DNA of 18,618 nucleotides, taken from positions 1 through 18,618 of the forward strand of contig JAEZCV010000036.1 in assembly GCA_023429985.1 (NCBI GenBank), read 5' to 3'. Under the pieces are notes generated by a model. The model was given only the letters and a program-made list of their open reading frames with translations, did not search any database and was not told the origin of the DNA. Source of the stretch: Bacteroidota bacterium. GTDB lineage: Bacteria; Bacteroidota; Bacteroidia; Chitinophagales; Chitinophagaceae. Position numbers and translations under genes: made by a program. Below are positions 7,275-15,754 of the stretch, one piece after another; position 1 is the first letter of the stretch, and each line of letters begins with the position of its first letter.

Positions 7275-9848
7275 TTATTTAGGTTCCAATCCGTTATTGA
7301 TCAAAAATACAAGATTAGCACGGTGGGCTTTAGAATCTTCATTGGTAGATAAAGCAGTACCCATCAGGGTTTTTACTTTTTTCACAGCATATAATGCTCC
7401 TGCCTTGGCAACATCATCGTATTGCTTGTTCTTATCTTCAATAATGCTCAACAGTCCTTTTACATACTGTGTTTGAAGGTACTGGCGATAAACATTCACA
7501 TTGGTTTTAAGATCGGCGCTGAAAATGGCTGTATTCAGGTCGTTCAAAACATTGGCAACGCTATACTGGTTTCCATAAAGCCTGCTGTTGGTGATCCTTT
7601 GCAAGGTGATTGGATGAAGAATATGCATCAATGCACCGTTAACCTGTTGTGATAAAAGACTTCCGGTGATTTTAAAATCATCACCATTAAATGCCTGGTT
7701 AAAGCCACGGCGCTGTGGTTGCAAATAAGCAAATACCTGCTGGTCTGCATTAAATGCATCCGGAGCAAAAACATATTTGCTTAAAGTAGCCATTGCTTTT
7801 TTCTGGTAGGCAAGTGGAACCGGTGTAAATGGTTTGTTAGATGATCTTTGTTCAGGGAAACTCCTGTCAACATAAACGCCACCAATGTAACGGCTAACTG
7901 CCGATATCATTCCAAATCTTTGTCCAAGCAAAGTGCCATAACGGCTGCGTAATTCGGCATACGACTGGTCTGGCTTGCTGTATTTGGCAACCAGTTTGCT
8001 CATCATGCTGTTCACCAGTTTAAACCTGTCCTCGGCATAAGCAACAGCATCGCTGGTAAGGTCGTTCACGTTCACGCGCGGGTCAATTGCTTTTCCGGGA
8101 GAGCGCATGTCATCACCATCATTTCCAAAAGCAAGTCGTGGATCGGTGCTGCGGTTAAGAATAGTTTTTAATGCTGCAGCTTCTTCAGATTCATTTAACG
8201 GAGTATATCCAAATTCAATTGCCCAGTCGTCGTAAGGGCCGGGAACTGTTGTATAGTATTCACCTTGTTTTGTTCTGTCCATTGCAATATTAATTGCCGG
8301 ATAGTCCATTACAGAGCCGGTTAAACCAACCTCGCTGGTAACAGCTTTGTTATTGATTTCTGCAGGTGACCAAAGCTGGCTGGATTTCATGTTATGGTTC
8401 AAACCAAGGGTATGACCCATTTCATGCAATACCAGGTAAGTAAGGAATTGCTTATGCATTTCACTTGCTTCATTTTTATCGGCATCAACTGCATCAAGGA
8501 AGGTAGTTCCAGTAATGAACTGGGCTTTTAATTCAGATGCAAGATTGCAATATGCATGATTGCTATGCTCCATTCCGGGAAAATGAAGCTGGCTCAGATC
8601 TGCAGAAGATGTGCTGCCATTGAATAGTTCATCATAAACGGCAGTAAAGCTTCCGCTATACCACTCAATGGTAATGTCAGAACCAATGATCTCACCGGTT
8701 TTAGGGTTTACGAAGCTTGGTCCGATAGCACCGTAAGAAGGGTTGGCAGAAGCCACCCAGCGAATAACATTATAACGAATGTCAGATGGATCCCATTCAG
8801 CATCATCAGGCATGATCTTCATTTGAACAGCATTTTTAAAACCTGCTTTTTCAAATGATTTATTCCATTTATGTCCGGCATCAACAATAATCTGGCGGTA
8901 CTCATGCGGTGTTGTGTTTTCAACCCAGAAAACAATTGGCTGAACAGGCTCGCTCAAAGCAGCTGATGGATCTTTTTTAACCAGGTTCCAGCGGTTGATT
9001 TTGTCCTTATAAGGAACAGGGCTGATGCTGGTTTGATTGGTAACCTGCTGTGTGAAATAACCAACTCTTGGATCGTCCATGCGGGGTCTGAAATTATTTT
9101 CAGGCATTTCTATAAGGCTGTGTTGCATACGCACCCTTACATAACGCGGGTCGGTGATGTCTTTTCCACCCGAAACCATTGCCATGGGATTATCATAGGC
9201 AAGGTCCACAACAAAGTCGGTATTATCCGGGAAGGATTTTACCGCGTGGTATTTGGATTTGGAAGGATTAAGATTTCCCAGATTAAACATCATATTGGCC
9301 ATTCCGGGAGGCATGATGGGTTTTACAGGATCAAGCTTTTCGCTCAGGAAAAGTCCATCTGCATTTACCAGGTAACCATTTTCATCTTCGGCCGTGATCT
9401 TTTCCGAAACAATAACTGCTTCCGGCTTATCTACATCTTTGGTTTTGCTTACCGGGTTGGAAGGGTCGTACCAGAAATTGGTATTTACGCGTGCAATCTC
9501 GATCTTATCGTAAGATTTCTGAGGTTTGAAAACAAAATTAGAGCGATGCATACTCTGGTTCAGGTATAATGAAGTAGGTCCGCTTAAAGAAAAGCTCTGG
9601 TAGATGTATTCTTTTCCCAGCTGGTCTTTCTTCACATACAACTGAACGCTTCCTGTGACAGTATCCTGGTATACTGTGAAAAGGCCGTCGATCTTACGAC
9701 TGCTTTTTGTTTTATCGGGAATTCCCGATTTTTTTGCTTTGGAAGAATCAGATGCGGGAGGCGCAGGCTGTTTTTTGTCCTGGGCATAAGCTCCCGACAT
9801 AGCCAATGCAAAGGCTAATAATAAAATAGATTTTTTACTCATATACAT
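7275..9848 (-). CDS. Secreted zinc metalloprotease, metzincin type (DUF5117/DUF4953)
   Basis: This 857-residue exported protein has a signal peptide ending in GAYAQ (about residue 23) and then a short Lys/Pro/Ser-rich linker. The N-terminal half, about 50-300, fits the DUF5118/DUF5117 regions. The catalytic part begins near 305 (PIVFWVENTTPHEYRQII). The zinc motif is HEMGHTLGLNH at 475-485, the full HExxHxxGxxH of metzincins with Glu476 as general base, followed by a SVMDYP Met-turn at 512-517. The remaining 340 residues are the conserved C-terminal part of this family. Substrates are unknown; Bacteroidota often encode several such secreted proteins. ATG codons at 9848 and 9842 are both possible starts; the second gives a better spaced signal peptide (MSKKSILLL). 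It is a single gene ending at a clear terminator. Confidence 0.9.
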   Translation of the reverse strand: MYMSKKSILLLAFALAMSGAYAQDKKQPAPPASDSSKAKKSGIPDKTKSSRKIDGLFTVYQDTVTGSVQLYVKKDQLGKEYIYQSFSLSGPTSLYLNQSMHRSNFVFKPQKSYDKIEIARVNTNFWYDPSNPVSKTKDVDKPEAVIVSEKITAEDENGYLVNADGLFLSEKLDPVKPIMPPGMANMMFNLGNLNPSKSKYHAVKSFPDNTDFVVDLAYDNPMAMVSGGKDITDPRYVRVRMQHSLIEMPENNFRPRMDDPRVGYFTQQVTNQTSISPVPYKDKINRWNLVKKDPSAALSEPVQPIVFWVENTTPHEYRQIIVDAGHKWNKSFEKAGFKNAVQMKIMPDDAEWDPSDIRYNVIRWVASANPSYGAIGPSFVNPKTGEIIGSDITIEWYSGSFTAVYDELFNGSTSSADLSQLHFPGMEHSNHAYCNLASELKAQFITGTTFLDAVDADKNEASEMHKQFLTYLVLHEMGHTLGLNHNMKSSQLWSPAEINNKAVTSEVGLTGSVMDYPAINIAMDRTKQGEYYTTVPGPYDDWAIEFGYTPLNESEEAAALKTILNRSTDPRLAFGNDGDDMRSPGKAIDPRVNVNDLTSDAVAYAEDRFKLVNSMMSKLVAKYSKPDQSYAELRSRYGTLLGQRFGMISAVSRYIGGVYVDRSFPEQRSSNKPFTPVPLAYQKKAMATLSKYVFAPDAFNADQQVFAYLQPQRRGFNQAFNGDDFKITGSLLSQQVNGALMHILHPITLQRITNSRLYGNQYSVANVLNDLNTAIFSADLKTNVNVYRQYLQTQYVKGLLSIIEDKNKQYDDVAKAGALYAVKKVKTLMGTALSTNEDSKAHRANLVFLINNGLEPK

Positions 9849-9934
9849 TTTTTGATACTGAAAAGTTAATAGCTAAAGCAAAGCAAATAAATTTCATGGG
9901 ATGAGAGCACGAATTCAATGATGACAGGAAAAAC

Positions 9935-11194
9935 TTACTTTAAAACCTTAAGTTTTACCATCTCGATCCGGGTATCGCTAACGCTGAGGATATCGAATTC
10001 AAAATCGCCAATTATGATCCGTTCTTTCTGTTGGGGTATGGTCTCGTGGTGATCAATGATATATCCTGAAAGTGTTTCTGCCTCGTATTCAGGAAACTCC
10101 AGGTTATATTTTTCAGCAATATAATCAAGTTCCAGTCTTCCCGAAAATATATATTCATTGTCGGAAAGTCTTTTCTCAACAAATTCTTCGCTATCGTATT
10201 CGTCGTGAATCTCTCCAAAAATTTCTTCCAAAAGGTCTTCCATGGTAACTATGCCGGCCGTACCACCAAATTCATCTACCACCCAGGCAACACTTTTCCT
10301 GTCCTTGGTAAATTTTCCAATGAGGTCGGTAGCGCTCATGCTTTCCGGAACTGCAGGAATGGGCAATAGTATAGCATTGAGATCTGCCGGTCCTTTAAAA
10401 AGATCGAGCTGGTGAATATATCCAACGATATTATCAATATTTCCTTCAAAAACAACCAGCTTACTCAGTTTGGTTTCTATGAATTTCTGCCTGGCCTGTT
10501 CGGGTGTGGATTTTAGCTCTATCCCAATAATTTCTTTGCGGGGTACAAGGCATTGCCTGATCTTGATCCTGGGAAGTTCCAGCGCATTTTCAAACAGTTC
10601 GGTGTTCAGGTCCTGGCCTTCAAAGTCTGCATCATTATTTTGCTGGAAAAGTGTGTCGTGGGTGCTGCTAGAAAGGCTGTCCTTATCTTCTCTCATTCTT
10701 ACATTGAATATGTATTTCAACACCCAGGAGGAAAGAGAAAGAAATAAAGTGGAAACCGGTAAAAGCAACTGGTAGAAAAAATCTATCAGCCAAACCAGTT
10801 TCGAAAGAATCAGGTTACTGTTGGCCCGGAAAATAGCGCGGGGCATGAATTCTGCGAATATCAGCACTACAAAGGTTGCCAGAACAATATCCAGAATGAT
10901 CCGGGGTGTATCAAAGCCTCTTAATCCAATCAGATCCCAAAGCGGATAGGTAACCTGGGTAAATAAAAGTGCAAAGCAAACCAGGAAAATGGTAAAACCC
11001 AGAAGTGTTGTACTAAGGAACTGTTGAGGATTTTCTATCAGCTTCGAAAGCAGGATGGCGCTCTGGTGTCCCTGCTTTTTCTTTAGCTCAATGCCAAAAC
11101 GGTTGGCACTGTAAAAAGCCATTTCCACACCTGCAAAAAAACCCATCATGAGAATGGTAACAAAAAACCAGATCAAGGTGGTCAGGGCGATCAT
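9935..11194 (-). CDS. gldE: GldE-like CNNM/CBS/CorC-HlyC membrane protein
   Basis: This 419-residue protein has the layout of the hemolysin/CorC family: an N-terminal DUF21 (CNNM) membrane domain over about 1-170 with three to four hydrophobic segments, a CBS pair over about 215-335 (LSKLVVFEGNIDNIVGYIHQ; then VAWVVDEFGGTAGIVTMEDL), and a C-terminal CorC/HlyC domain at about 345-419. Relatives act in divalent-cation (magnesium/cobalt) efflux. In Bacteroidota this architecture is commonly named GldE and tied to gliding motility, where it partially stands in for GldD-related functions. No other gld gene is in the window, so gliding is not shown. The gene starts 20 bases after gmk ends and is probably cotranscribed with it. 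The family is sure; the GldE name is moderate. Confidence 0.88.
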   Translation of the reverse strand: MIALTTLIWFFVTILMMGFFAGVEMAFYSANRFGIELKKKQGHQSAILLSKLIENPQQFLSTTLLGFTIFLVCFALLFTQVTYPLWDLIGLRGFDTPRIILDIVLATFVVLIFAEFMPRAIFRANSNLILSKLVWLIDFFYQLLLPVSTLFLSLSSWVLKYIFNVRMREDKDSLSSSTHDTLFQQNNDADFEGQDLNTELFENALELPRIKIRQCLVPRKEIIGIELKSTPEQARQKFIETKLSKLVVFEGNIDNIVGYIHQLDLFKGPADLNAILLPIPAVPESMSATDLIGKFTKDRKSVAWVVDEFGGTAGIVTMEDLLEEIFGEIHDEYDSEEFVEKRLSDNEYIFSGRLELDYIAEKYNLEFPEYEAETLSGYIIDHHETIPQQKERIIIGDFEFDILSVSDTRIEMVKLKVLK

Positions 11195-11214
11195 GGGATA
11201 AAGATATATAATCC

Positions 11215-11799
11215 TCAGGAGCCGTTAATAAACGGACCTACAATTTCCACCGCTTCCCTGCAGGCATTTTCCAGGTTATCATTTACAATTATATTGTTAA
11301 ATGAATGACTGAACGACAACTCATAAGCCGCCTTTCCAACCCTGGCATTAATAGATTCTTCGGTTTCAGTGCCCCTGTATAATAATCTTTTCTTTAGTTC
11401 ATCTACACTGGGCGGCTGAATGAAAATTGAAAGCGTTGTTTCCGGAAATTGCTGCTGCACATGAATAGCGCCTTTAACATCTATATCCAGCACCGGAATT
11501 TTTCCTTTATTCCAGATGCGATGGATTTCGGATTTTAAAGTGCCATAATATTTTCCTTCATAAACCATTTCCCATTCAACAAATTCTTCGTGCTGGATCT
11601 TATTATTAAAATCTTCCTGGGAAAGGAAATAATAATCAATACCATCCTTTTCACTGCCCCTGGGCTTACGTGTTGCCGCCGAAACTGAAAATTCAAGTTT
11701 GTTTGAAAATTGTTTTAACAGGTGACGGGTGATACTGGTTTTTCCAGAGCCTGAAGGAGCAGTAATGATCAGTATTTTTTGCTGCGTGTTTATAGTCAT
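11215..11799 (-). CDS. gmk: Guanylate kinase
   Basis: This 194-residue enzyme phosphorylates GMP to GDP with ATP, an essential step of guanine nucleotide synthesis. The P-loop is APSGSGKT at 14-21. The GMP-binding region shows SAATRKPRGSEKDGIDYYF, with the usual Arg/Pro/Arg pattern and Asp-Tyr pair, followed by the EFVEWEMVYEGKYYGTL lid segment and the VLDIDVKGA strand. Motif order and length are standard. It is the first gene of a likely two-gene operon with the GldE-like protein 20 bases downstream. A promoter-like pair lies 12 bases upstream of its ATG, in the divergent region shared with the AraC-type regulator. Confidence 0.96.
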   Translation of the reverse strand: MTINTQQKILIITAPSGSGKTSITRHLLKQFSNKLEFSVSAATRKPRGSEKDGIDYYFLSQEDFNNKIQHEEFVEWEMVYEGKYYGTLKSEIHRIWNKGKIPVLDIDVKGAIHVQQQFPETTLSIFIQPPSVDELKKRLLYRGTETEESINARVGKAAYELSFSHSFNNIIVNDNLENACREAVEIVGPFINGS

Positions 11800-11811
11800 G
11801 AGCTAAAGCAG

Positions 11812-11841
11812 CGAAGGTAACCACAGCTTTTAATCTTCAAA
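11812..11841 (-). promoter_or_regulatory. Probable promoter of gmk-gldE
   Basis: On the minus strand TTTG (plus 11838-11841) is separated by 18 bases from TACCTTCG (plus 11812-11819), one mismatch from TAnnTTTG. The downstream element ends 12 bases before the gmk start. The remaining divergent region to 11952 is AT-rich; I see no convincing promoter for the regulator in it. Confidence 0.5.
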
Positions 11842-11952
11842 GGCAAAATTTTCAATTGAATAAAAAAATATCTGTATTCGCCTTTCCTAACTAAAAATTT
11901 CCTTTCAGCCCGAAGTTTTAAAATCATTTAATGGAATGATTAATTTTCTGCC

Positions 11953-12804
11953 GTGGAGCATGTAGAGTTTTTTCATAAGGCCCATTTTGAATTCCGTTAT
12001 CATCGCAAAAAAGCCAAACGGTCTATAGCACATTTTATAGATTATTTCTGGGAAACCGATTTCGATGAACTTTTGAATCAATACCCACAAGGGTTTTCCG
12101 ATGCGCTCTTCCCAAATGTGGGTTACACCTACCTGGTTAACCTTGGAACACCTTTTATTATGCAATTGGGTGATGCGTGTTTTGAAATGCGAAAAGATGG
12201 ATTTCTGCCCAGGTATAAACATATGACCTGCCATCATTCAAAAGGCAACCGGATCTTTGGTATCAAGTTCAGGGTTTCTCCTGTGCTATTCGAAAAAAAA
12301 ATAAACTTTTCCGAATACCGCGAATACATTTTCCCTTTGTCATATTTAATTGAATCAGGAATTGTAAATGGAATTAAAATGGCTGCCGACTTTGAATCCC
12401 GCGTTGAAATGGTTTCTTCCTATTACGAGGGAATTGTGCACAGGCACGCGGGTTCTTTCAGGAAAGTTGATATTGTTACCCAGATTTTAAAAGAATGTAA
12501 TGAAAAAAATCTTTTTAATATTTCGGTTGAAGAATTGTCATCACATTACAAGATAAGTTCACGAACACTGCAAAGATATTTTGAAGCAGCAACAAGCATC
12601 AGCAGCAAGCAGGCATTGCAGATCATGCGTATTCGCAAAGCCATAGAAGAACTCACCACCGATCCTGCACAGTTTCACTTCAGCACTTATGGCTATTACG
12701 ACCACAGTCATTTTTACAAGCACCTGCGCTCATTTGTTTCACAGCATACCATAAAGCTAGTACAACCGCATCTTAAATTATTAAAGGGAATTGAAACCGG
12801 GTGA
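11953..12804 (+). CDS. AraC family transcriptional regulator (DUF6597-type N-terminus)
   Basis: This 283-residue protein has an N-terminal sensor-like region resembling DUF6597 (FIDYFWETDF ... SDALFPNVGYTYLVNLG) and a C-terminal AraC/XylS DNA-binding domain at about 170-265. The first helix-turn-helix is ISVEELSSHYKISSRTLQRYFEAA; the second ends in GYYDHSHFYKHLRSF, the typical final helix pair. The chosen start is GTG at 11953: an in-frame TAA at 11941-11943 rules out anything further upstream, and the next in-frame ATG would remove much of the sensor region. The gene diverges from gmk and abuts the receptor gene stop to stop. It could respond to a small-molecule signal, but neither ligand nor targets can be read from the sequence. 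Confidence 0.88.
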   Translation: MEHVEFFHKAHFEFRYHRKKAKRSIAHFIDYFWETDFDELLNQYPQGFSDALFPNVGYTYLVNLGTPFIMQLGDACFEMRKDGFLPRYKHMTCHHSKGNRIFGIKFRVSPVLFEKKINFSEYREYIFPLSYLIESGIVNGIKMAADFESRVEMVSSYYEGIVHRHAGSFRKVDIVTQILKECNEKNLFNISVEELSSHYKISSRTLQRYFEAATSISSKQALQIMRIRKAIEELTTDPAQFHFSTYGYYDHSHFYKHLRSFVSQHTIKLVQPHLKLLKGIETG

Positions 12805-15276
12805 TCAATTACCACCTGCCCTCCGCCTTTCTTCTTCCGATGCTGTTGTTCTTTTTCTTTCAGCTTGTACTTTGTTGCTTCCAAAACGGTAAGAAAAACT
12901 GAGGTTGGCTACACGTGATTCCCTGAAAGCATGCCAGTTTTCGATATAGTTACCTTCATATACAACCCTTGCTTTGGGTAGGTTGGTCCAGAAAATATCA
13001 CTTGCATTAAAACGAATGGTACCTTTTCCCTGCAAAACAGTTTTTTGCACACCTGCTGCAAGGCCCCACTGTGGTTGTAATACCATGTATCCGCTTCTGC
13101 CCCCTGAATTGAAATTAACATTCAATTCTGCGCCCCAGCCTTTTTTAAAGCTGAAGGAATTATTCGTTCTGATATTTGCAGCCGGTTTCCCTTTGTTCAA
13201 TTCAATTCCACCAATGCTTCCATTAAAATGATTATAAAAAACTGTAAGGTTATTCATCATGTTCCACCAGCTGTTTATTCGTACAGGAAGCGTTGCAGTT
13301 AAACCAAAATAATCCGAAGATCCAAGGTTAACAGGTTTTTGAACCGTAATGTTTGAATCCTGTCCGGGCTTGATCTCGAAATCGGGAATTACATCAAGTA
13401 TTCTTGATAATACAAGATTCTGTGGATCGGTGGTATGACTGTAGCCAAGCGAGAAGTATAATTTTTTATAAGTATAGTTTAATTCGGTGGACCAGGTCAT
13501 CTGGGGTTTTAATAAAGGTTCGCCGGTTGAATATATGGTAGCATCTACCTGAAAAATAAATGGGTTGAGTTGCTGGTATCCCGGACGGTCGATTCGCCTG
13601 CTGGCAGACAGCCCTAAGGAATGATCCTCGTTAAACCTATAATTTAAAAATGCACTTGGAAATAATTCAAAATAATTGTTGTTAAATCGTTTGTTGTTTT
13701 TAACCTGCCTGGTTTTTATGCTTGTGTGTTCACCTCTTAAGCCCAGTTGCAAACTGAATTTTTTGAATTCCCTACTTGCATTAACATATCCTGCATTATT
13801 GTATTCTTCATAAAAGAAACGATTGGTTTTGGTTTCATCCACTACGGTTCCGGAATTGTAAACATTAAAGAACTTTGCATCATTATCCGATGAAACATAA
13901 CTGGTTTTAAAACCGGCTTCAAATTTTGTTGTTTTATTGAAAGGATGAACATAATCAACTTTTGCAGTTTTAAGATCAAGATCGCCCAGCTGATCACCAT
14001 CTAAAATTTCATCTTCACTTTTAGGTGTTCCGTTCATTTCAAAAAAATGGCTTGCTGTACGTGTTAAAGAAGATGAGCTAAACCTGCCATAATCAACATC
14101 TGCTGTTAGTTCACGTCCCAGGCTGTCGAAGCGATGTTTGAGATTAATGTTGGCAACAAGGTTTGTAAACTGGTCGTTATTTGTTCCGACAGATAAAAAC
14201 TTAAAATCCGGCTGCCCCTGGTTATCGTTTACCAGGGTATTGATATCTGCACGGCGCGTAAAAGATGTGCGGCTGCTGTTTACAACAAATCCGATAATTG
14301 TTTTTGATGATGGGAAAAAATCTGCACCTGCCCGAAGGGAATGGCTGTTCATGGGCATTACAGCATAGTTGTCTTTGTCGTCTGAACCAATGAAAACTCC
14401 ATCATTATAAAAATTCCTGTTGATCACCAGGTGGTTTAAATTTTTCCTGTAATAATAATTATAGCTTCCAAAAAGGTTCATGGTTTTATTTCTGAAATTA
14501 ATGTTACCGCCGGCGTTTGCTTTTGGATAAATTCCCTGGCCATAACCTGCAGTTAAGGTGCCATTGGTGCCCTGGCGCTGATCTTTTTTCATGCGAATGT
14601 CAATGATACCCGAATTACCTGCCGCATCATATTTAGCGGAAGGGTTGGTAATGATTTCAATTCTTTCTATTGCATTGCTGGGAAGTCCGCGCAGGTAGTT
14701 GGCAAGATCGGCACCCGACATGGCTGAAGGTTTTCCATCTATCATAATTATTACACCGGCACGGCCTCTCAGGCTAATAGCATCATTCTGGTCGATGGTA
14801 ATTCCGGGTGAAATTTCCAAAACTTCCAGCGCAGAACTTCCGGTACTTAAAATGCTGCTTTCAACATTTACCACCAGCCTGTCGTTAAGTCGTTGTATAA
14901 AAGGTTTTTTTGCAGACACTGTTACCGATGATAGTTCTGTTGTGGAAGTTTGCAAATTAATTGGTTCAAGTTGAAGCTCGGATTTTGCAAGTGTTAGTAA
15001 AAAGGGATCTGTATAGGTTAAAACATAACCAATGGCAGAAATCCGAAGCCTGTAATTTCCAAACGCAATGTTCTCCAACCATGCTTTCCCGCTATTATCC
15101 GTTACGGCTGTTTTTATAAGGGATGAATCAGCGGATTTCAATAATTCCACCGTGATTCCATCGGCTGGGGTACCGTTTTCTTTTAAAACTTCGATCGAAA
15201 TTTTTCCTTTCTCATTTTGAGAAGAAGCTTTAAAATTTATAAACAGGCAAATCAGGAATGCCAGTAGAATGCGCAT
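12805..15276 (-). CDS. TonB-dependent-receptor-like outer membrane beta-barrel protein (OMP_b-brl_3)
   Basis: This protein of about 823 residues has a signal peptide (MRILLAFLICLFINFKASS), a carboxypeptidase-regulatory-like beta-sandwich at roughly 25-105, a plug domain at about 115-235 and a long barrel to the end. Plug marks are LEVLEISPGITIDQNDAISL, VIIMIDGKPSAMSG and AIERIEIITNPSAKYDA. The barrel has alternating aromatic strands and finishes SFSYRFGSNKVQAERKR, an ending typical of OMP_b-brl_3 proteins. It sits in the outer membrane and probably imports or binds a ligand. No SusD partner is adjacent, so it is not a glycan-utilisation pair. The frame extends five codons to a TTG at 15291; I prefer the ATG at 15276, just after an A8 run. 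The convergent AraC-type gene is a possible but unproven regulator. Confidence 0.88.
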   Translation of the reverse strand: MRILLAFLICLFINFKASSQNEKGKISIEVLKENGTPADGITVELLKSADSSLIKTAVTDNSGKAWLENIAFGNYRLRISAIGYVLTYTDPFLLTLAKSELQLEPINLQTSTTELSSVTVSAKKPFIQRLNDRLVVNVESSILSTGSSALEVLEISPGITIDQNDAISLRGRAGVIIMIDGKPSAMSGADLANYLRGLPSNAIERIEIITNPSAKYDAAGNSGIIDIRMKKDQRQGTNGTLTAGYGQGIYPKANAGGNINFRNKTMNLFGSYNYYYRKNLNHLVINRNFYNDGVFIGSDDKDNYAVMPMNSHSLRAGADFFPSSKTIIGFVVNSSRTSFTRRADINTLVNDNQGQPDFKFLSVGTNNDQFTNLVANINLKHRFDSLGRELTADVDYGRFSSSSLTRTASHFFEMNGTPKSEDEILDGDQLGDLDLKTAKVDYVHPFNKTTKFEAGFKTSYVSSDNDAKFFNVYNSGTVVDETKTNRFFYEEYNNAGYVNASREFKKFSLQLGLRGEHTSIKTRQVKNNKRFNNNYFELFPSAFLNYRFNEDHSLGLSASRRIDRPGYQQLNPFIFQVDATIYSTGEPLLKPQMTWSTELNYTYKKLYFSLGYSHTTDPQNLVLSRILDVIPDFEIKPGQDSNITVQKPVNLGSSDYFGLTATLPVRINSWWNMMNNLTVFYNHFNGSIGGIELNKGKPAANIRTNNSFSFKKGWGAELNVNFNSGGRSGYMVLQPQWGLAAGVQKTVLQGKGTIRFNASDIFWTNLPKARVVYEGNYIENWHAFRESRVANLSFSYRFGSNKVQAERKRTTASEEERRRAGGN

Positions 15277-15421
15277 GATATTTTTTTTCAAAAAACATTC
15301 AATTCTACTGGTTGATTTTTATAAAATGTATTAAAAGATGAAAAGCCTGACCTGAACGGACAATTTTCTACATTTTCAATTCCTCGCGTTGTCCGATTTT
15401 TACATGCCATTTATTTTTTTT
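15277..15421. other. Non-coding leader region upstream of the receptor gene
   Basis: This stretch precedes the receptor gene and borders the 80-bp repeats. It holds no credible gene. The minus strand has TACATTTT (TAnnTTTG with one mismatch) about 50 bases before the receptor ATG and an A8 run next to that ATG that may aid ribosome binding. I see no terminator or clear operator. Confidence 0.4.
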
Positions 15422-15725
15422 GCCACAAGGGCACGAAGACACGAAGCAGGAAGCATTTTGTTCTTTGTTTCCTTGCGACTTTGTGGCAATATTTTTCTTC
15501 GCCACTAGGGCACGAAGACAAGAAGCAGGAAGCATTTTATTCTTTGTTTCTTTGCGACTTTGTGGCTATAATTTTTCTTCGCCACAAGGGCACGAAGACA
15601 CGAAGCTGGAAGCAGATTATTCTTTGTTTCCTTGCGACTTTGTGGCTAATATTTTTCTTCGCAACAAGGGCACAAAGACAGGTAGTTGAATGCGTATTAG
15701 CCTTGTAGCCTTGCGACTTTGAAAC
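15422..15725. repeat. Tandem array of four 66-bp imperfect palindromes, 80-bp period
   Basis: Four units start at 15422, 15501, 15581 and 15661, with periods of 79, 80 and 80. Each unit is 66 bp from GCCACAAGGGCACGAAGACA to CTTGCGACTTTGTGGC, and the first three are separated by 13-14 bases reading roughly AATATTTTTCTTC. Units 1 and 2 differ at four positions; unit 4 is clearly decayed, starting GCAAC and ending GAAAC. Each unit folds on itself: in unit 1, 18 of the outer 25 positions are complementary, and three more become G-T pairs. Overlapping plus-strand open frames here are artefacts of the repeat, since an 80-base period shifts frame each copy and no protein family is visible. The units resemble palindromic intergenic repeats (REP-like), not CRISPR, because the spacers are nearly identical. 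Confidence 0.9.
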
Positions 15726-15742
15726 TTTAGAAACTAAAATCC

Positions 15743-15751
15743 TAATCTTTG
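15743..15751 (+). promoter_or_regulatory. Possible -7 element immediately before the nitroreductase gene
   Basis: TAATCTTTG resembles TAnnTTTG with one extra base between TA and TTTG. It ends only three bases before the ATG at 15755, so a transcript from it would have almost no leader. No clear -33 TTG was found, and the last repeat unit lies just upstream. Confidence 0.3.
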
Positions 15752-15754
15752 CAC

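Noticed and set aside
9033..9569. 178-codon open frame on the plus strand inside the metalloprotease gene
   Set aside because: It lies entirely antisense to a clearly conserved enzyme and shows no recognisable domain.
12805..15276. SusC/SusD-type glycan utilisation locus
   Set aside because: The receptor has the OMP_b-brl_3 type of end and no SusD-like lipoprotein or glycoside hydrolase is adjacent.
15420..15708. Two overlapping plus-strand open frames of 75-89 codons across the repeats
   Set aside because: They arise from the repeated DNA; the 80-base period shifts the frame each copy, and the translations show no start context, composition or family typical of protein.
15422..15725. CRISPR array
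   Set aside because: The repeated unit is 66 bp, and the 13-14 bp spacers are nearly identical to one another, with no cas gene nearby.
11953..15725. A new regulator-receptor-repeat system
   Set aside because: The pieces are adjacent, but nothing in the sequence links the repeats or the AraC-type protein to the receptor beyond position.
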